Below are positions 16,841 through 25,310 of a stretch of 64,000 bases of DNA, piece by piece. A program made the position numbers and the translations under genes. Origin of the DNA: Nodularia sphaerocarpa UHCC 0038 (GTDB taxonomy: Bacteria; Cyanobacteriota; Cyanobacteriia; Cyanobacteriales; Nostocaceae). Under the pieces are notes generated by a model, which was given only the letters and a program-made list of their open reading frames with translations, ran no database searches and had not been told where the DNA came from. The stretch's first letter is position 1. Every line of letters begins with the position of its first letter. Where the stretch lies: positions 872,356 through 936,355 of the forward strand of contig NZ_CP060140.1 in assembly GCF_022376295.1 (NCBI RefSeq). The letters run 5' to 3'.

Positions 16841-18382
16841 ATGGCAAGGTCTCTGAAAGTTCGTCATGATTGTATTGATCAAGTTAAGTTAGCAGTGATA
16901 CGTAATGGCTACCCCAACCAAAGAAGCTTGGCTTATGATACAGGGTTAGCTCTAGCTACAGTTAGCAATTTCCTTACTGGTAAAGCCGTTAATCATGCAA
17001 CTTTTGAAGAATTGTGTAGTAGATTAAATCTTGATTGGAAAGAAATTTCTATTTATAATGATCAGCCAAAAAATTACTGTAAAACTAGATATTATTCGGA
17101 AAAAAATATAAGCTGGGGTACGGCGATTGATGTTTCAGTGTTTTACGGACGCTTACAAGAACTGACACAGCTAAAGTCATTGATTCTAGAAGATGGCTGT
17201 CGCTTGGTGACATTATTAGGAATGGGCGGAGTTGGTAAAACGAGTTTAGCCACTCAATTAGCAATAGAAATTCAAGATCAGTTTGATTATGTGATTTGGC
17301 GATCGCTACAGTATACTAATTCAAGAAATAATGTTATAACTGAATTAATCTCATTGTTATCCGATGAGGAAGAAACTCAACCCGACATCAATCTGCTGAT
17401 AGATTATCTGCGTACTTATCGATGTCTATTAATTTTCGATAACCTAGAAACGGTTTTAGATGCGGGTTCCCTGGGAAAGTTTCGCCCTGAATATCAGATA
17501 TATGCTGATTTAATTCAAGCAATTGGCAAAACCAACCATAATATCTGTCTGATTTTAACCTCTAGAGAAAAGCCTACTGAAGTCGCAATTTTAGAGCAAG
17601 TATGTTTAAAGGTGCGTTCCCTCCAGTTAGAAGGTTCTCCAGAAGTAGCGCTTCAAATAGTGGAATTAAAGCATCTATTGGGTTCAGATGAGCAAAAACA
17701 AGAATTGTGCGATCGCTACAATCATAACCCGTTACAAATAAACATGGTTACTAATGCCATAATCGAGCTATTTGATGGCGATATTGGTAAATTTTTAGAG
17801 CAAAATACTTTATTACTAAGTAATATTATTCACTTACTAGAGCAGCAGTTAAATCGCCTTTCTGAGATAGAATGGCATATTATGTACTGTATGGCTATTA
17901 ATCAGGACTTTATAACTATTGATAATTTAGCTAAAAGTATTTGGCCGACTGTTCCTAAATTCCAACTTTTAAATGCAATAGAAAGATTGATTTGGCGCTC
18001 ACTAATTAAAAAAAAAGCTAAAGGTTATATCCTAAAACTTGTGGTAATAGAGTATGTAGTAGAAAAACTTACACAGCAAATTTTAATTGAACTGATAAAT
18101 ACAAAATTTTTCCTATTTAATAAATATCTAGTGTTTACGGAAACAACAAAAAAACATTTAATAAACAACCAAGTTTCATTGACTTTAAAAGCAATTGTTG
18201 AGAAATTTTGTAATTATTTTACTTCAAAAACAGATATCAAAAGACACATTCAGGGCATTTTAGAGGAAGTGCAAAGTTTTAGACAGCAGTTATCTAAATA
18301 TGGAGTATTCAATTTTATTCATCTGTGTGATTATCTGGAAATTGAATTAACAGAAGCAGAAAAAGAGATCCTGCCATTTTAG
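16841..18382 (+). CDS. STAND NTPase with HTH-like N-terminus and NB-ARC domain, no repeat sensor
   Basis: The 513-residue protein starts with a helix-turn-helix-like domain (about 1-70; QRSLAYDTGLALATVSNFLT) common at the N-terminus of Nostoc NB-ARC proteins. The NB-ARC module follows: P-loop GMGGVGKTS (about 127-135), Walker B CLLIFDNLE (about 197-205), the sensor-like LTSREKP (about 240) and a YNHNPLQI motif in place of GLPLA (about 287). A winged-helix-like region follows. The protein then ends; the WD40 or TPR repeats usual after NB-ARC are absent. STAND NTPases act as signal-triggered switches, including in phage defence. An AGAAGG ribosome-binding site precedes the ATG. Confidence 0.82.
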   Translation: MARSLKVRHDCIDQVKLAVIRNGYPNQRSLAYDTGLALATVSNFLTGKAVNHATFEELCSRLNLDWKEISIYNDQPKNYCKTRYYSEKNISWGTAIDVSVFYGRLQELTQLKSLILEDGCRLVTLLGMGGVGKTSLATQLAIEIQDQFDYVIWRSLQYTNSRNNVITELISLLSDEEETQPDINLLIDYLRTYRCLLIFDNLETVLDAGSLGKFRPEYQIYADLIQAIGKTNHNICLILTSREKPTEVAILEQVCLKVRSLQLEGSPEVALQIVELKHLLGSDEQKQELCDRYNHNPLQINMVTNAIIELFDGDIGKFLEQNTLLLSNIIHLLEQQLNRLSEIEWHIMYCMAINQDFITIDNLAKSIWPTVPKFQLLNAIERLIWRSLIKKKAKGYILKLVVIEYVVEKLTQQILIELINTKFFLFNKYLVFTETTKKHLINNQVSLTLKAIVEKFCNYFTSKTDIKRHIQGILEEVQSFRQQLSKYGVFNFIHLCDYLEIELTEAEKEILPF

Positions 18383-18404
18383 ATCACAGAGATTAGATAA
18401 AATT

Positions 18405-18522
18405 ATTCGGCGTTGCTGATTTGAAGTATGAACACGATTTGTGATGATGTCAAAACCCCTGTAGAGACTTTCCATGGAACGTCTCTACATTTAAATTCAT
18501 ATTTGGTTTCAGCAACGCCAAT
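18405..18522. repeat. MITE-like element, copy A (GGCGTTGCTGA ends)
   Basis: Ends are CGGCGTTGCTGAT and GGTTTCAGCAACGCCA, which are inverted repeats. Inside is the palindrome GTAGAGAC-TTTCCATGGAACGTCTCTAC. A reverse-complement copy nearly identical in the interior lies at 21902-22006, and a partial copy at 41971-42037. Confidence 0.8.
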
Positions 18523-18740
18523 TATTCAATTGATTAATAAAAAAGTTGTATAATTTACTAAAAGCAATTCCTGTAAGGATTATTTGGCACTATTTCTAGA
18601 TTCTTCAATACTGATGATCGCTCCCCAGTCAAAGCCAAATCAGTAATTTTGGTTGGTGAGTGCGATCGCATCTTAATTATTCAACGGGAAGCTAACCGAG
18701 GATAAGTTAGAGGATGAATGCACAAGTCTAATTTATTACG

Positions 18741-18877
18741 AGCCTCGGCGACTAGAAGTCGCGGAACCACCCAGACAAAACCCGCACTATGGCTAACGCC
18801 ACGCTACGCTAACGACAAGTGTTACAGTGAGCTTGTCGAACTGCTCAGTGACCATCTGCGCGGGTTAAAAACCTTAA
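18741..18877. repeat. Hairpin repeat interrupted by a second repeat
   Basis: The outer parts (GGCGACTAGAAGTCGC ... AGACAAAACCCGC and TGCGCGGGTTAAAAACC) are the reverse complement of the 92-bp repeat at 12710-12885. The hairpin is split at its loop by about 68 bases. The inner piece contains GGCTAACGCCACGCTACGCT and the hairpin core CTTGTCGAACTGCTCAGTGA also present at 11638-11762. Confidence 0.8.
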
Positions 18878-19000
18878 TTCTTCATTAGTCCAGGTCGCTG
18901 GACTTCCCTACGGGAAGCCGCTACGCGTCATGCTTGTGTAGTAGCGAATTATATTCGCCCAAAACTTTTAAAACATCCTCTTAGAGGAGGACTCAGCTAT

Positions 19001-19405
19001 TCACACAGAACGCCAATTTTCGATTTGCAAGTTAGGTACTCTTTGAAATTCTCTAACATTAGATGTCACCACTATGTGATTATTAATGACTGCTGTAGCT
19101 GCTATGAGGACATCATAAGCACCAATAGGTGAACCTGCTAGTTTCAGAAAGCTTCTGATTTGGGCTGCTTGTTCTGCTTCTTTCGAGTCAAAAGGTAAAA
19201 TTGTAATTGAATTTAATAAGGTGGCAATAATTGATTGAATTTTAACAGCGCGTTGTGGGTTGATAGCTAATCCATATTTCACTTCCATAACTGTTAGAGA
19301 TGAAACAAAAATTTCAGCAGGGGGAATTAATTTTATTCGCTGGAGGGTGTTTTCTTCTCCTTTGACAAAATCACTAATAACGCAAGTATCTAGTAGATAA
19401 CTCAT
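19001..19405 (-). CDS. PIN-domain ribonuclease toxin (VapC-like)
   Basis: A 134-residue PIN-domain protein. The acidic metal-binding residues are placed as in VapC: Asp in MSYLLDTCVISDF (6), Glu in TVMEVKYG (about 41), Asp in IGAYDVLIAATA (about 98) and TSNVREFQRVP near the end. VapC toxins cleave tRNA or rRNA and stop translation. The gene follows a small antitoxin-like gene with a gap of only six bases, the expected toxin-antitoxin arrangement. All catalytic positions appear intact, so it should be active. Confidence 0.88.
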   Translation of the reverse strand: MSYLLDTCVISDFVKGEENTLQRIKLIPPAEIFVSSLTVMEVKYGLAINPQRAVKIQSIIATLLNSITILPFDSKEAEQAAQIRSFLKLAGSPIGAYDVLIAATAVINNHIVVTSNVREFQRVPNLQIENWRSV

Positions 19406-19411
19406 ACATGA

Positions 19412-19627
19412 TTAAAGTTCTATTTCGTTAGGTGGTATCAGTTCATCTCGATATGATTCAAAGATGATACTTTCTTTTACACCTTGATATTGCATGAGCA
19501 TTTCTGGCCATTGGCTGGGTTTGGCTTCTAGGAAGGTGACGAAAACCAGGCTTTCACTAATGTCATGCGGTGTTTCATCCAGTTCAATTTTTCCATTTTT
19601 ATAAATTCCTGGAATGGTTTTTAACAT
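19412..19627 (-). CDS. Antitoxin-like partner of the PIN-domain toxin
   Basis: A 71-residue protein upstream of the VapC-like gene on the same strand. The N-terminal half (IPGIYKNGKIELDETPHDIS) resembles the beta-hairpin of cyanobacterial DUF104/AF2212-type antitoxins, and the C-terminal half is acidic, as expected for a toxin-neutralising tail. It should bind the toxin and repress the operon. The ATG at 19627 follows AGGAGGTAAGC, a strong ribosome-binding site, fitting antitoxin made in excess. Identification rests mainly on context. Confidence 0.7.
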   Translation of the reverse strand: MLKTIPGIYKNGKIELDETPHDISESLVFVTFLEAKPSQWPEMLMQYQGVKESIIFESYRDELIPPNEIEL

Positions 19628-19847
19628 ATAGCTTACCTCCTAGTACCGCTTCGCGGAAGTCAAAAATCAAAAGACAAAAAGCTTTTATTCTAGTATTTTG
19701 AGCTTTGGAAAATCGTATCCCTATTTACGCCGTTATATACTAAATGAATTTTAACCGATTTTTTCTAATTGTTCTGTCATCCTGTTTTTTATGTATTGTA
19801 CGACTTTTTTATTCGTCTACAAATGCTTACAAAGCAGACGTATAAAA

Positions 19848-21746
19848 TTATTCAACTGTGACACTTTTAGCTAAATTCCGGGGCTGGTCAACATCCAAAC
19901 CGCGACGCGCCGCAATATGATAAGCCAAAAGTTGCAAAGGAATCACAGTCAAAATTGGTGAAAGTAATTCATCGACTTCCGAAACCGGGAGCAAATCATT
20001 AAAGATTTCCGCCGCTTCACCATCGTTGCTGGGAGTCACCCCAATTAAGCGGGAATCTCTGGCTTTGGCTTCTTGGGCGTTAGAAAGCACCTTTTCATAT
20101 ACAGTACCAGGAACTGCGATCGCCACCACCGGAACTTTCGCTTCTAACAAAGCAATGGGGCCATGTTTCATTTCCCCCGCAGGATAACCTTCAGCGTGAA
20201 TATAGCTGATTTCCTTTAATTTTAAAGCCCCTTCTAAAGCAATAGGAAAATTGATCCCCCTACCTAAAAAGATAAAATCTTTGGTTTCTGCAAACTCATG
20301 CGCTAAATGTTCAGTTAAAGTTTCCTGACTTTGCAAAGTCGCCTCAATTTGTTGAGGAATTTGGCGCAACCCGTGAATAATTTCTGCTAATCTTTCTGGC
20401 GAAACTGTCTGACGACGAGCCGCTAAATCCAACGCCAAAGCGTAAAATGCCATCAATTGAGCAATAAAAGTTTTCGTTGCTGCTACCCCAATTTCAATTC
20501 CTGCTAAAGTGTTGATAATATGGGGAACCATTAACCCCAGGCTGCTTTCTGGGCGATTCGTAATCCCTAAAAGCCGCACTTGATATTTGGCTTCTTTCCC
20601 CAGGCGACGTTCTTTTTCCATCCCTAATGCTGCTAAAGTATCAGCAGTTTCACCTGATTGGGTAACACCAATAATTAAGGTATTTGCTGTTAACGGTGAA
20701 GGCGCATAGCGATACTCAGAAGCATAATGTACCTGAGTGGAAATTCCTGCTAATTGTTCAATTAAGTATTTTCCGATTAATGCCGCGTGCCAACTTGTAC
20801 CACAGGCAACGATATTAATTTGTTCTAAATCTGCGTAAAATTCCGTGGGTAAGCCGAGGTTAATGGGTGAAACTGACTCAGCAGAATTACTATCAGTATC
20901 AAAGTAAGCTGCTAAACTGGCTCGGACTACCCCCGGTTGCTCATGAATTTCTTTGAGCATAAAGTGTTTGAATCCCTGCTTTTCTACCATCGTGGGATTC
21001 AAATTCAGCATCCGGGGTTGTTTTTTCAATCTGTCCCCAGCAAAGTTATAAACTTCCACGCCTAACGGTGTCATTCGGGCAATTTCACCATTTTCCAGTG
21101 GTAAAACGGCACGAGTATGAGCCACAATTGCGGGGGTGTCGGAGGCGCAAAAGAATTCACCTTGACCAAAGCCAATGACTAAAGGGGCTTGTTGACGAAC
21201 AACAATTAGTTCATCTGGGTAGTCAGCAGAAATGACTGCGATCGCAAACGCACCCTTAAGATAGTTAACAGCTTGGCGAATTGCGTCTAAAAGAGCAGAT
21301 GGGGAACTAGGAAGATGAGGCGCGGGAGGATGCTTTAAAAATTCAGCTATCAGATGGGGAATAACTTCAGTATCGGTTTCGGAAACAAACTGGTGTCCTT
21401 TTTGTTTCAGTTCTTCGCGCAACTCGCGGTAATTTTCCACAATGCCATTTTGCACCACCGCCACCCGCATAGCCATATCCAGATGGGGATGGGCGTTGTA
21501 TTCTTCTGGTTTACCATGAGTCGCCCAGCGAGTATGACCAATACCAATTTGAGCCGGAGTTGAGATTTGTTCGAGTTTAGAACGTAAGTTATGTAGTTTA
21601 CCTTTAGCGCGAACACAGTCCACTTCACCTTCCCAAACTGTGGCTATACCGGCGGAGTCATACCCGCGATACTCCAGTTTTTCTAGTCCCGCCAGTAAGA
21701 TATCTGTTGCCGCTTGAGTGCCTATATACCCAACGATTCCACACAT
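19848..21746 (-). CDS. glmS: Glutamine-fructose-6-phosphate aminotransferase (isomerizing)
   Basis: A 632-residue enzyme of normal length. It begins MCGIVGYIG, giving the Cys nucleophile of the class II glutaminase domain (1-240; GHTRWATHGKP, GIVENYRELR). Two SIS sugar-isomerase domains follow (about 315-630; ACGTSWHA, TQSGETADTLAAL, AEGYPAGEMKHGP). The C-terminus ends LAKSVTVE. It makes glucosamine-6-phosphate from fructose-6-phosphate and glutamine for peptidoglycan and other amino sugars. A short Pro-rich stretch at about 132-150 (LKHPPAPHLPSSPS) inside the glutaminase domain looks like an insertion. Confidence 0.97.
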   Translation of the reverse strand: MCGIVGYIGTQAATDILLAGLEKLEYRGYDSAGIATVWEGEVDCVRAKGKLHNLRSKLEQISTPAQIGIGHTRWATHGKPEEYNAHPHLDMAMRVAVVQNGIVENYRELREELKQKGHQFVSETDTEVIPHLIAEFLKHPPAPHLPSSPSALLDAIRQAVNYLKGAFAIAVISADYPDELIVVRQQAPLVIGFGQGEFFCASDTPAIVAHTRAVLPLENGEIARMTPLGVEVYNFAGDRLKKQPRMLNLNPTMVEKQGFKHFMLKEIHEQPGVVRASLAAYFDTDSNSAESVSPINLGLPTEFYADLEQINIVACGTSWHAALIGKYLIEQLAGISTQVHYASEYRYAPSPLTANTLIIGVTQSGETADTLAALGMEKERRLGKEAKYQVRLLGITNRPESSLGLMVPHIINTLAGIEIGVAATKTFIAQLMAFYALALDLAARRQTVSPERLAEIIHGLRQIPQQIEATLQSQETLTEHLAHEFAETKDFIFLGRGINFPIALEGALKLKEISYIHAEGYPAGEMKHGPIALLEAKVPVVAIAVPGTVYEKVLSNAQEAKARDSRLIGVTPSNDGEAAEIFNDLLPVSEVDELLSPILTVIPLQLLAYHIAARRGLDVDQPRNLAKSVTVE

Positions 21747-21901
21747 AACTCACACCACTCTGATTTCAATATAATTTTATCTAGTTTACTTGCCAGCATA
21801 AAAGCTGCATTGTGTCCAAGAAAAAAGGAGCAAGTTGCTCCCTATGCTATCAGGTATTATGATTTTTTAAACTTTAGACTAAAAGAAAAATTTAGTAGGG
21901 T

Positions 21902-22006
21902 GAAACCAAGTATGAATTTAAATGTAGAGACGTTCCATGGAACGTCTCTACAGGGTTTTGACATCATCACAAATCGTGTTCATACTTCCAATCAGCAACG
22001 CCGAAC
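21902..22006. repeat. MITE-like element, copy B, flanked by direct repeats
   Basis: Reverse complement of the element at 18405-18522, including GTAGAGACGTTCCATGGAAC and the ATCATCACAAATCGTGTTCA stretch. It is flanked by the direct repeat TTTAGTAGGGTGAA at 21891-21904 and 22009-22022. The second of these starts the hairpin at 22009-22038. Confidence 0.8.
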
Positions 22007-22008
22007 AA

Positions 22009-22038
22009 TTTAGTAGGGTGAATTTGTTCACCCTACTA
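22009..22038 (-). terminator. Strong hairpin downstream of psaC
   Basis: TAGTAGGGTGAA (22011-22022) and TTCACCCTACTA (22027-22038) form a 12-bp perfect stem with a 4-base loop, about 40 bases past the psaC stop. A smaller stem (AGGAATTT / AAATTCCT) overlaps the psaC stop. No T run follows, so it may protect the 3' end rather than terminate. Confidence 0.45.
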
Positions 22039-22079
22039 TTGTAAATTGCCAACTAAATCAGGAATTTCATAGAAATTCC

Positions 22080-22325
22080 TTAATAAGCTAGACCCATGCT
22101 GCGAGTTGTTTCAGCACCTAGATAAACTCGGATGCTCAAAAAGTCAGTAGGGCAAGCAGTTTCACAACGCTTACATCCTACGCAGTCTTCGGTGCGGGGT
22201 GAAGAGGCAACTTGAGCAGCTTTACAGCCATCCCAGGGAACCATCTCCAACACGTCTGTAGGGCAAGCACGGACGCACTGGGTGCAGCCAATGCAGGTAT
22301 CGTAAATTTTAACGGTATGAGACAT
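22080..22325 (-). CDS. psaC: Photosystem I iron-sulfur subunit PsaC
   Basis: Exactly 81 residues, the standard PsaC length. Two CxxCxxCxxxCP motifs (CIGCTQCVRACP and CVGCKRCETACP) bind the FA and FB [4Fe-4S] clusters that hand electrons to ferredoxin on the stromal face of photosystem I. The C-terminus SMGLAY is the known PsaA/B contact. AAGGAG precedes the ATG. Identification is essentially certain. Confidence 0.99.
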   Translation of the reverse strand: MSHTVKIYDTCIGCTQCVRACPTDVLEMVPWDGCKAAQVASSPRTEDCVGCKRCETACPTDFLSIRVYLGAETTRSMGLAY

Positions 22326-22730
22326 TGAAAAAAGGCTCCTTTCCAGTCTTATTCTCTGCGAAAGAATTATATCAAAGCATAGTTTACAGCAGTAGCTTAC
22401 AGTCGGTCATCAAAAGGCTACATAACTTTAAACAATCTCATCGGCAATAATCAAATTTGCTGATGCAAAATCTCTCTATTGCTGATATATCAACGACAAC
22501 AGGGGCGCGTATTTACTTTTATATTTTCTCAAATGGCTAATATTTGTAAAGTTATATGAAGTAAATGTGGCAGTGGTCTATAGTAATTATTGCTTGGGAA
22601 TTATACAATATTGAATTTAACAAATTTGTAACGAAATATTTTGGGCGATCGCCTCCTCTGTTCGCCGTAATTTTCAATAAGGTTTTCTGACTTTTCTTTA
22701 TAATTGATGTAAATCACATCACATAAACTT
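22326..22730. other. Divergent promoter region of psaC and the DUF6464 gene
   Basis: A 405-base gap with genes leaving in both directions. Apart from the possible elements at 22699-22723 I see no repeat, RNA or ORF. One HIP1-type GCGATCGC site is at about 22646. Confidence 0.5.
22699..22723 (+). promoter_or_regulatory. Possible -10 box and CRP-like site before the DUF6464 gene
   Basis: TATAAT at 22699-22704 is followed by TGTAA-ATCACA-TCACA (22708-22723), one mismatch from the CRP palindrome TGTGA-N6-TCACA. The site would overlap the transcription start, so a bound regulator would more likely repress. Short motifs like this can occur by chance. Confidence 0.3.
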
Positions 22731-23090
22731 ATGGAGCCAGACTCTTTAGCAACCGAGGTAATTCTGACACATCCGAGTCAGTCACTCGGCAGAGTCCAAC
22801 TCGATTGGACACCCCAACCAGGAAACTACGTCGATTTTGAAGGTCAAACTTATGCGGTATTAGAACGCCGCCACCGATACCAATTGAAATCAGGACGTTA
22901 CCATCTGCGGAACATAGCCCTTTACGTACAGTGTGCCAAAAGACCAACAGAGAAAACTTTAGTCAAAGGACGTTGGGTAATTGGTGATGCTACCTGTAGC
23001 TATAATGCACAATCGGAAATCATGCGCTGTGCTGTCAACCCAGAAGGCCCTTGTGAGTCTTGTAATTTCTACGAAAAATTAGAAGTTTAA
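22731..23090 (+). CDS. Cyanobacterial conserved protein (DUF6464-like)
   Basis: A 119-residue protein that I associate with the cyanobacterial DUF6464 family. The first half is beta-rich (GRVQLDWTPQPGNYVDFEGQ, then YAVLERRHRYQLKSGRYHL). The second half has four Cys in a pattern suggesting a metal site or disulfides (CSYNAQSEIMRCAVNPEGPC, then CNFYEKLEV). Function unknown. Its last four bases overlap the end of fmt on the opposite strand, so the two transcripts converge. Confidence 0.7.
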   Translation: MEPDSLATEVILTHPSQSLGRVQLDWTPQPGNYVDFEGQTYAVLERRHRYQLKSGRYHLRNIALYVQCAKRPTEKTLVKGRWVIGDATCSYNAQSEIMRCAVNPEGPCESCNFYEKLEV

Positions 23091-24088
23091 CCATTGCCAA
23101 ATACTTCACCCACAGTTAAACGATTACCATTCACAAAATCCCATCCTGACTGGGGACGTTTGCCAGATAGCTGAACCTCGCGTAAAAGTAGCAAACCCGC
23201 ACCAGTTTGGACAATAGCGCCAATTCCCTTGGCGATGCTTACCACTTCTCCTATGCTCCCTGATATAGTTGATAAATCAGGCAATTTTTGGGAAATTTCT
23301 GTTAATTCATCTGTGGGTTCGTAACCGTAAGCATCACCAAGGGGAAGGGAGGCGATAATTTTTATGCCTTGATCCCGAAAGGTGGCTGTACAGTTTGGGT
23401 AAAAACCTCTGATTTGATTATGTAATTGAATCGCACTTTTTGACCAATCCAAGGTGTAGTTTTGTTTTTGAATCAAAGGTGCATAAGTCGCCGCCGCATC
23501 ATCTTGAGGAACAGGTGTAATTTCTTGACTTTCCAACTTGAATAAAGTTTCTACTAATAAATCTCCCCCAATTACAGATAGCCTCTGGGCTAAATCTTGG
23601 CTATTATCTAGCAATGCAATCGGTGTAGTTGCTTTCAATAACATTGCCCCGGTATCCATTCCGGCATCCATTAACATTGTAGTGATCCCCGTTTCTGTTT
23701 CGCCGTTGTACAGACACCACTGAATCGGTGCAGCACCACGATACTGGGGTAAAATGGAACCATGCACATTAACACAACCCAACCTTGGCATATCCAAGAT
23801 TTCTGGGGACAAAATCTGTCCATAGGCTACAACCACAAATACATCTGCATCAGACTCTCGAAGTTGGGTTAAAGTTTCAGCATCCTTTTTAATCCGTTGT
23901 GGTTGCCATACAGGTAAGTTATGGTTAATCGCCACGGTTTTTACTGCTGAAGGGATGAGTTTGTTACCTCGTTCCCGACGTTTATCAGGTTGGGTAACAA
24001 CTGCCAAAACTTCAACCTCTGGTTGATTGAGTAATTTTTCCAGGGTGGATACGGCGAAGTGAGGTGTTCCAAAGAATACTACTTTCAT
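23087..24088 (-). CDS. fmt: Methionyl-tRNA formyltransferase
   Basis: A 333-residue enzyme. The N-terminal formyltransferase domain begins MKVVFFGTPHFAVSTLEKLL and carries the catalytic Asn-His-Asp set (VNVHGSILPQYRGAAPIQW; GETETGITTMLMDAGMDTG). The C-terminal OB-like tRNA-binding domain starts near 215. It formylates initiator Met-tRNA using 10-formyl-tetrahydrofolate. Length and motifs are standard. Confidence 0.97.
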   Translation of the reverse strand: MKVVFFGTPHFAVSTLEKLLNQPEVEVLAVVTQPDKRRERGNKLIPSAVKTVAINHNLPVWQPQRIKKDAETLTQLRESDADVFVVVAYGQILSPEILDMPRLGCVNVHGSILPQYRGAAPIQWCLYNGETETGITTMLMDAGMDTGAMLLKATTPIALLDNSQDLAQRLSVIGGDLLVETLFKLESQEITPVPQDDAAATYAPLIQKQNYTLDWSKSAIQLHNQIRGFYPNCTATFRDQGIKIIASLPLGDAYGYEPTDELTEISQKLPDLSTISGSIGEVVSIAKGIGAIVQTGAGLLLLREVQLSGKRPQSGWDFVNGNRLTVGEVFGNG

Positions 24089-24304
24089 TACTTATTACTT
24101 ATGACGTGGGTGAAACAATTTTGGATGTTAGATTAGGGATTTTCCATTGATCCCACAGATAAATCTAGGGGCTTTTACCATTAAAAAACTATTGGTTCCA
24201 CAAAACTAAATCGGACTAAACTCCTGAATACAAACCAATTTCCCCAATTTTAGCTGGCGTAAGCTAGTCTAATCGATTTTTACAGTCCTGAAAAATATCC
24301 CGTT

Positions 24305-24457
24305 CCCTAGGGCGTGTTTTCAAAGTCTAAACCTAGGTTGGATTAAGGGCAGCGCCACCTGTACGAAGCAAACCAAATATCGGGTAAAGTTGGGTTGAGG
24401 ACAGGAAACCCAACCTACATTTTCGTCTAATTTTGGGTTTGAAAACAGTCCCTAGGG
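24305..24457. repeat. 153-bp MITE-like element (CCCTAGGG ends)
   Basis: The left end CCCTAGGGCGTGTTTTCAAA and right end TTTGAAAACAGTCCCTAGGG are inverted repeats matching at 18 of 20 positions. The interior holds a second palindromic pair (CCTAGGTTGGAT / CCAACCTACAT-like). No coding capacity. Confidence 0.8.
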
Positions 24458-25310
24458 TAGAGTCTCCATTACCCAGGCTTTTTGCAGATAATAGTGCCAA
24501 ATTAATTTTTCTGATGCTAAGGTGGTGGCATATTGGCAAAAACCAGGGTTGTTTGATAAACTTAGTATAATAAGTTAGCAAGCTAATAATTTAGTATCAA
24601 CTGTACACAGTACTAGTAATCCTAGTTGGCTATGTCTCACAGCAGGTCATTTTAGGTCTAAGTAGTTAACCTCTTTGATAAATTTTACCGATATCCGGCT
24701 ACAAATTTAGTTGTGTTTCTCAAACAGGTAAATTGCGACACCGCATTTTTACTTTGGGGAAATATAAATTTCTATATTATGTAGATACTAACGGTGTTTT
24801 TAAAGTATCATAAGTTGTGCGTCATCTTTACCCGCTTTTAAAGTAAAGCCTCAGTTCTACCGTTATCCGGGTTGGCTCTATTATATTAAGAATCAAAGGA
24901 AATCACTTGCTGTTTTGCTCATGCCAATGTCCACAGGTCAGTGATTCTGCCCAGCCTCTGTACTGTCAGTAAGTTTAGCCTAAATGATGGGTTTAATACT
25001 CTTTAACTAACACCAGTTATTTGATGTGGTCGGGTATTAAGGGCAGAGGCAAGAGTATATTTTATGCAGTAACATTTAGTGAACTGCGTAGGTTTTTATA
25101 GCAAATTTCCAGCAAAAAAAACAATTTGTCAGCAATGAGGCGTGAAACATGATACTAAAGTTTTGTAAAAATCTGCAAACTTTGAAGAAATTATCTGGTT
25201 TTACTGGTTAAATCGAGAGGTTTGTTGTTATACCTGTAATTATCGCCTTCTCCCTTGCTGCTTAGGTCTTGCTCTTCACACAGCACCCGCCCTCCCTAGA
25301 GAGTCCACAT
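24458..25310. other. Long intergenic region, no gene seen
   Basis: About 850 bases without a supportable ORF. A frame on the minus strand (24333-24581) mostly covers the MITE. The region is upstream of the secreted protein gene and may hold a long leader or small RNA, but I see no diagnostic structure. Confidence 0.45.

Noticed and set aside
25269..25310. Longer start of the exported protein
   Set aside because: It would need a TTG start; the ATG at 25311 gives a normal signal peptide start.
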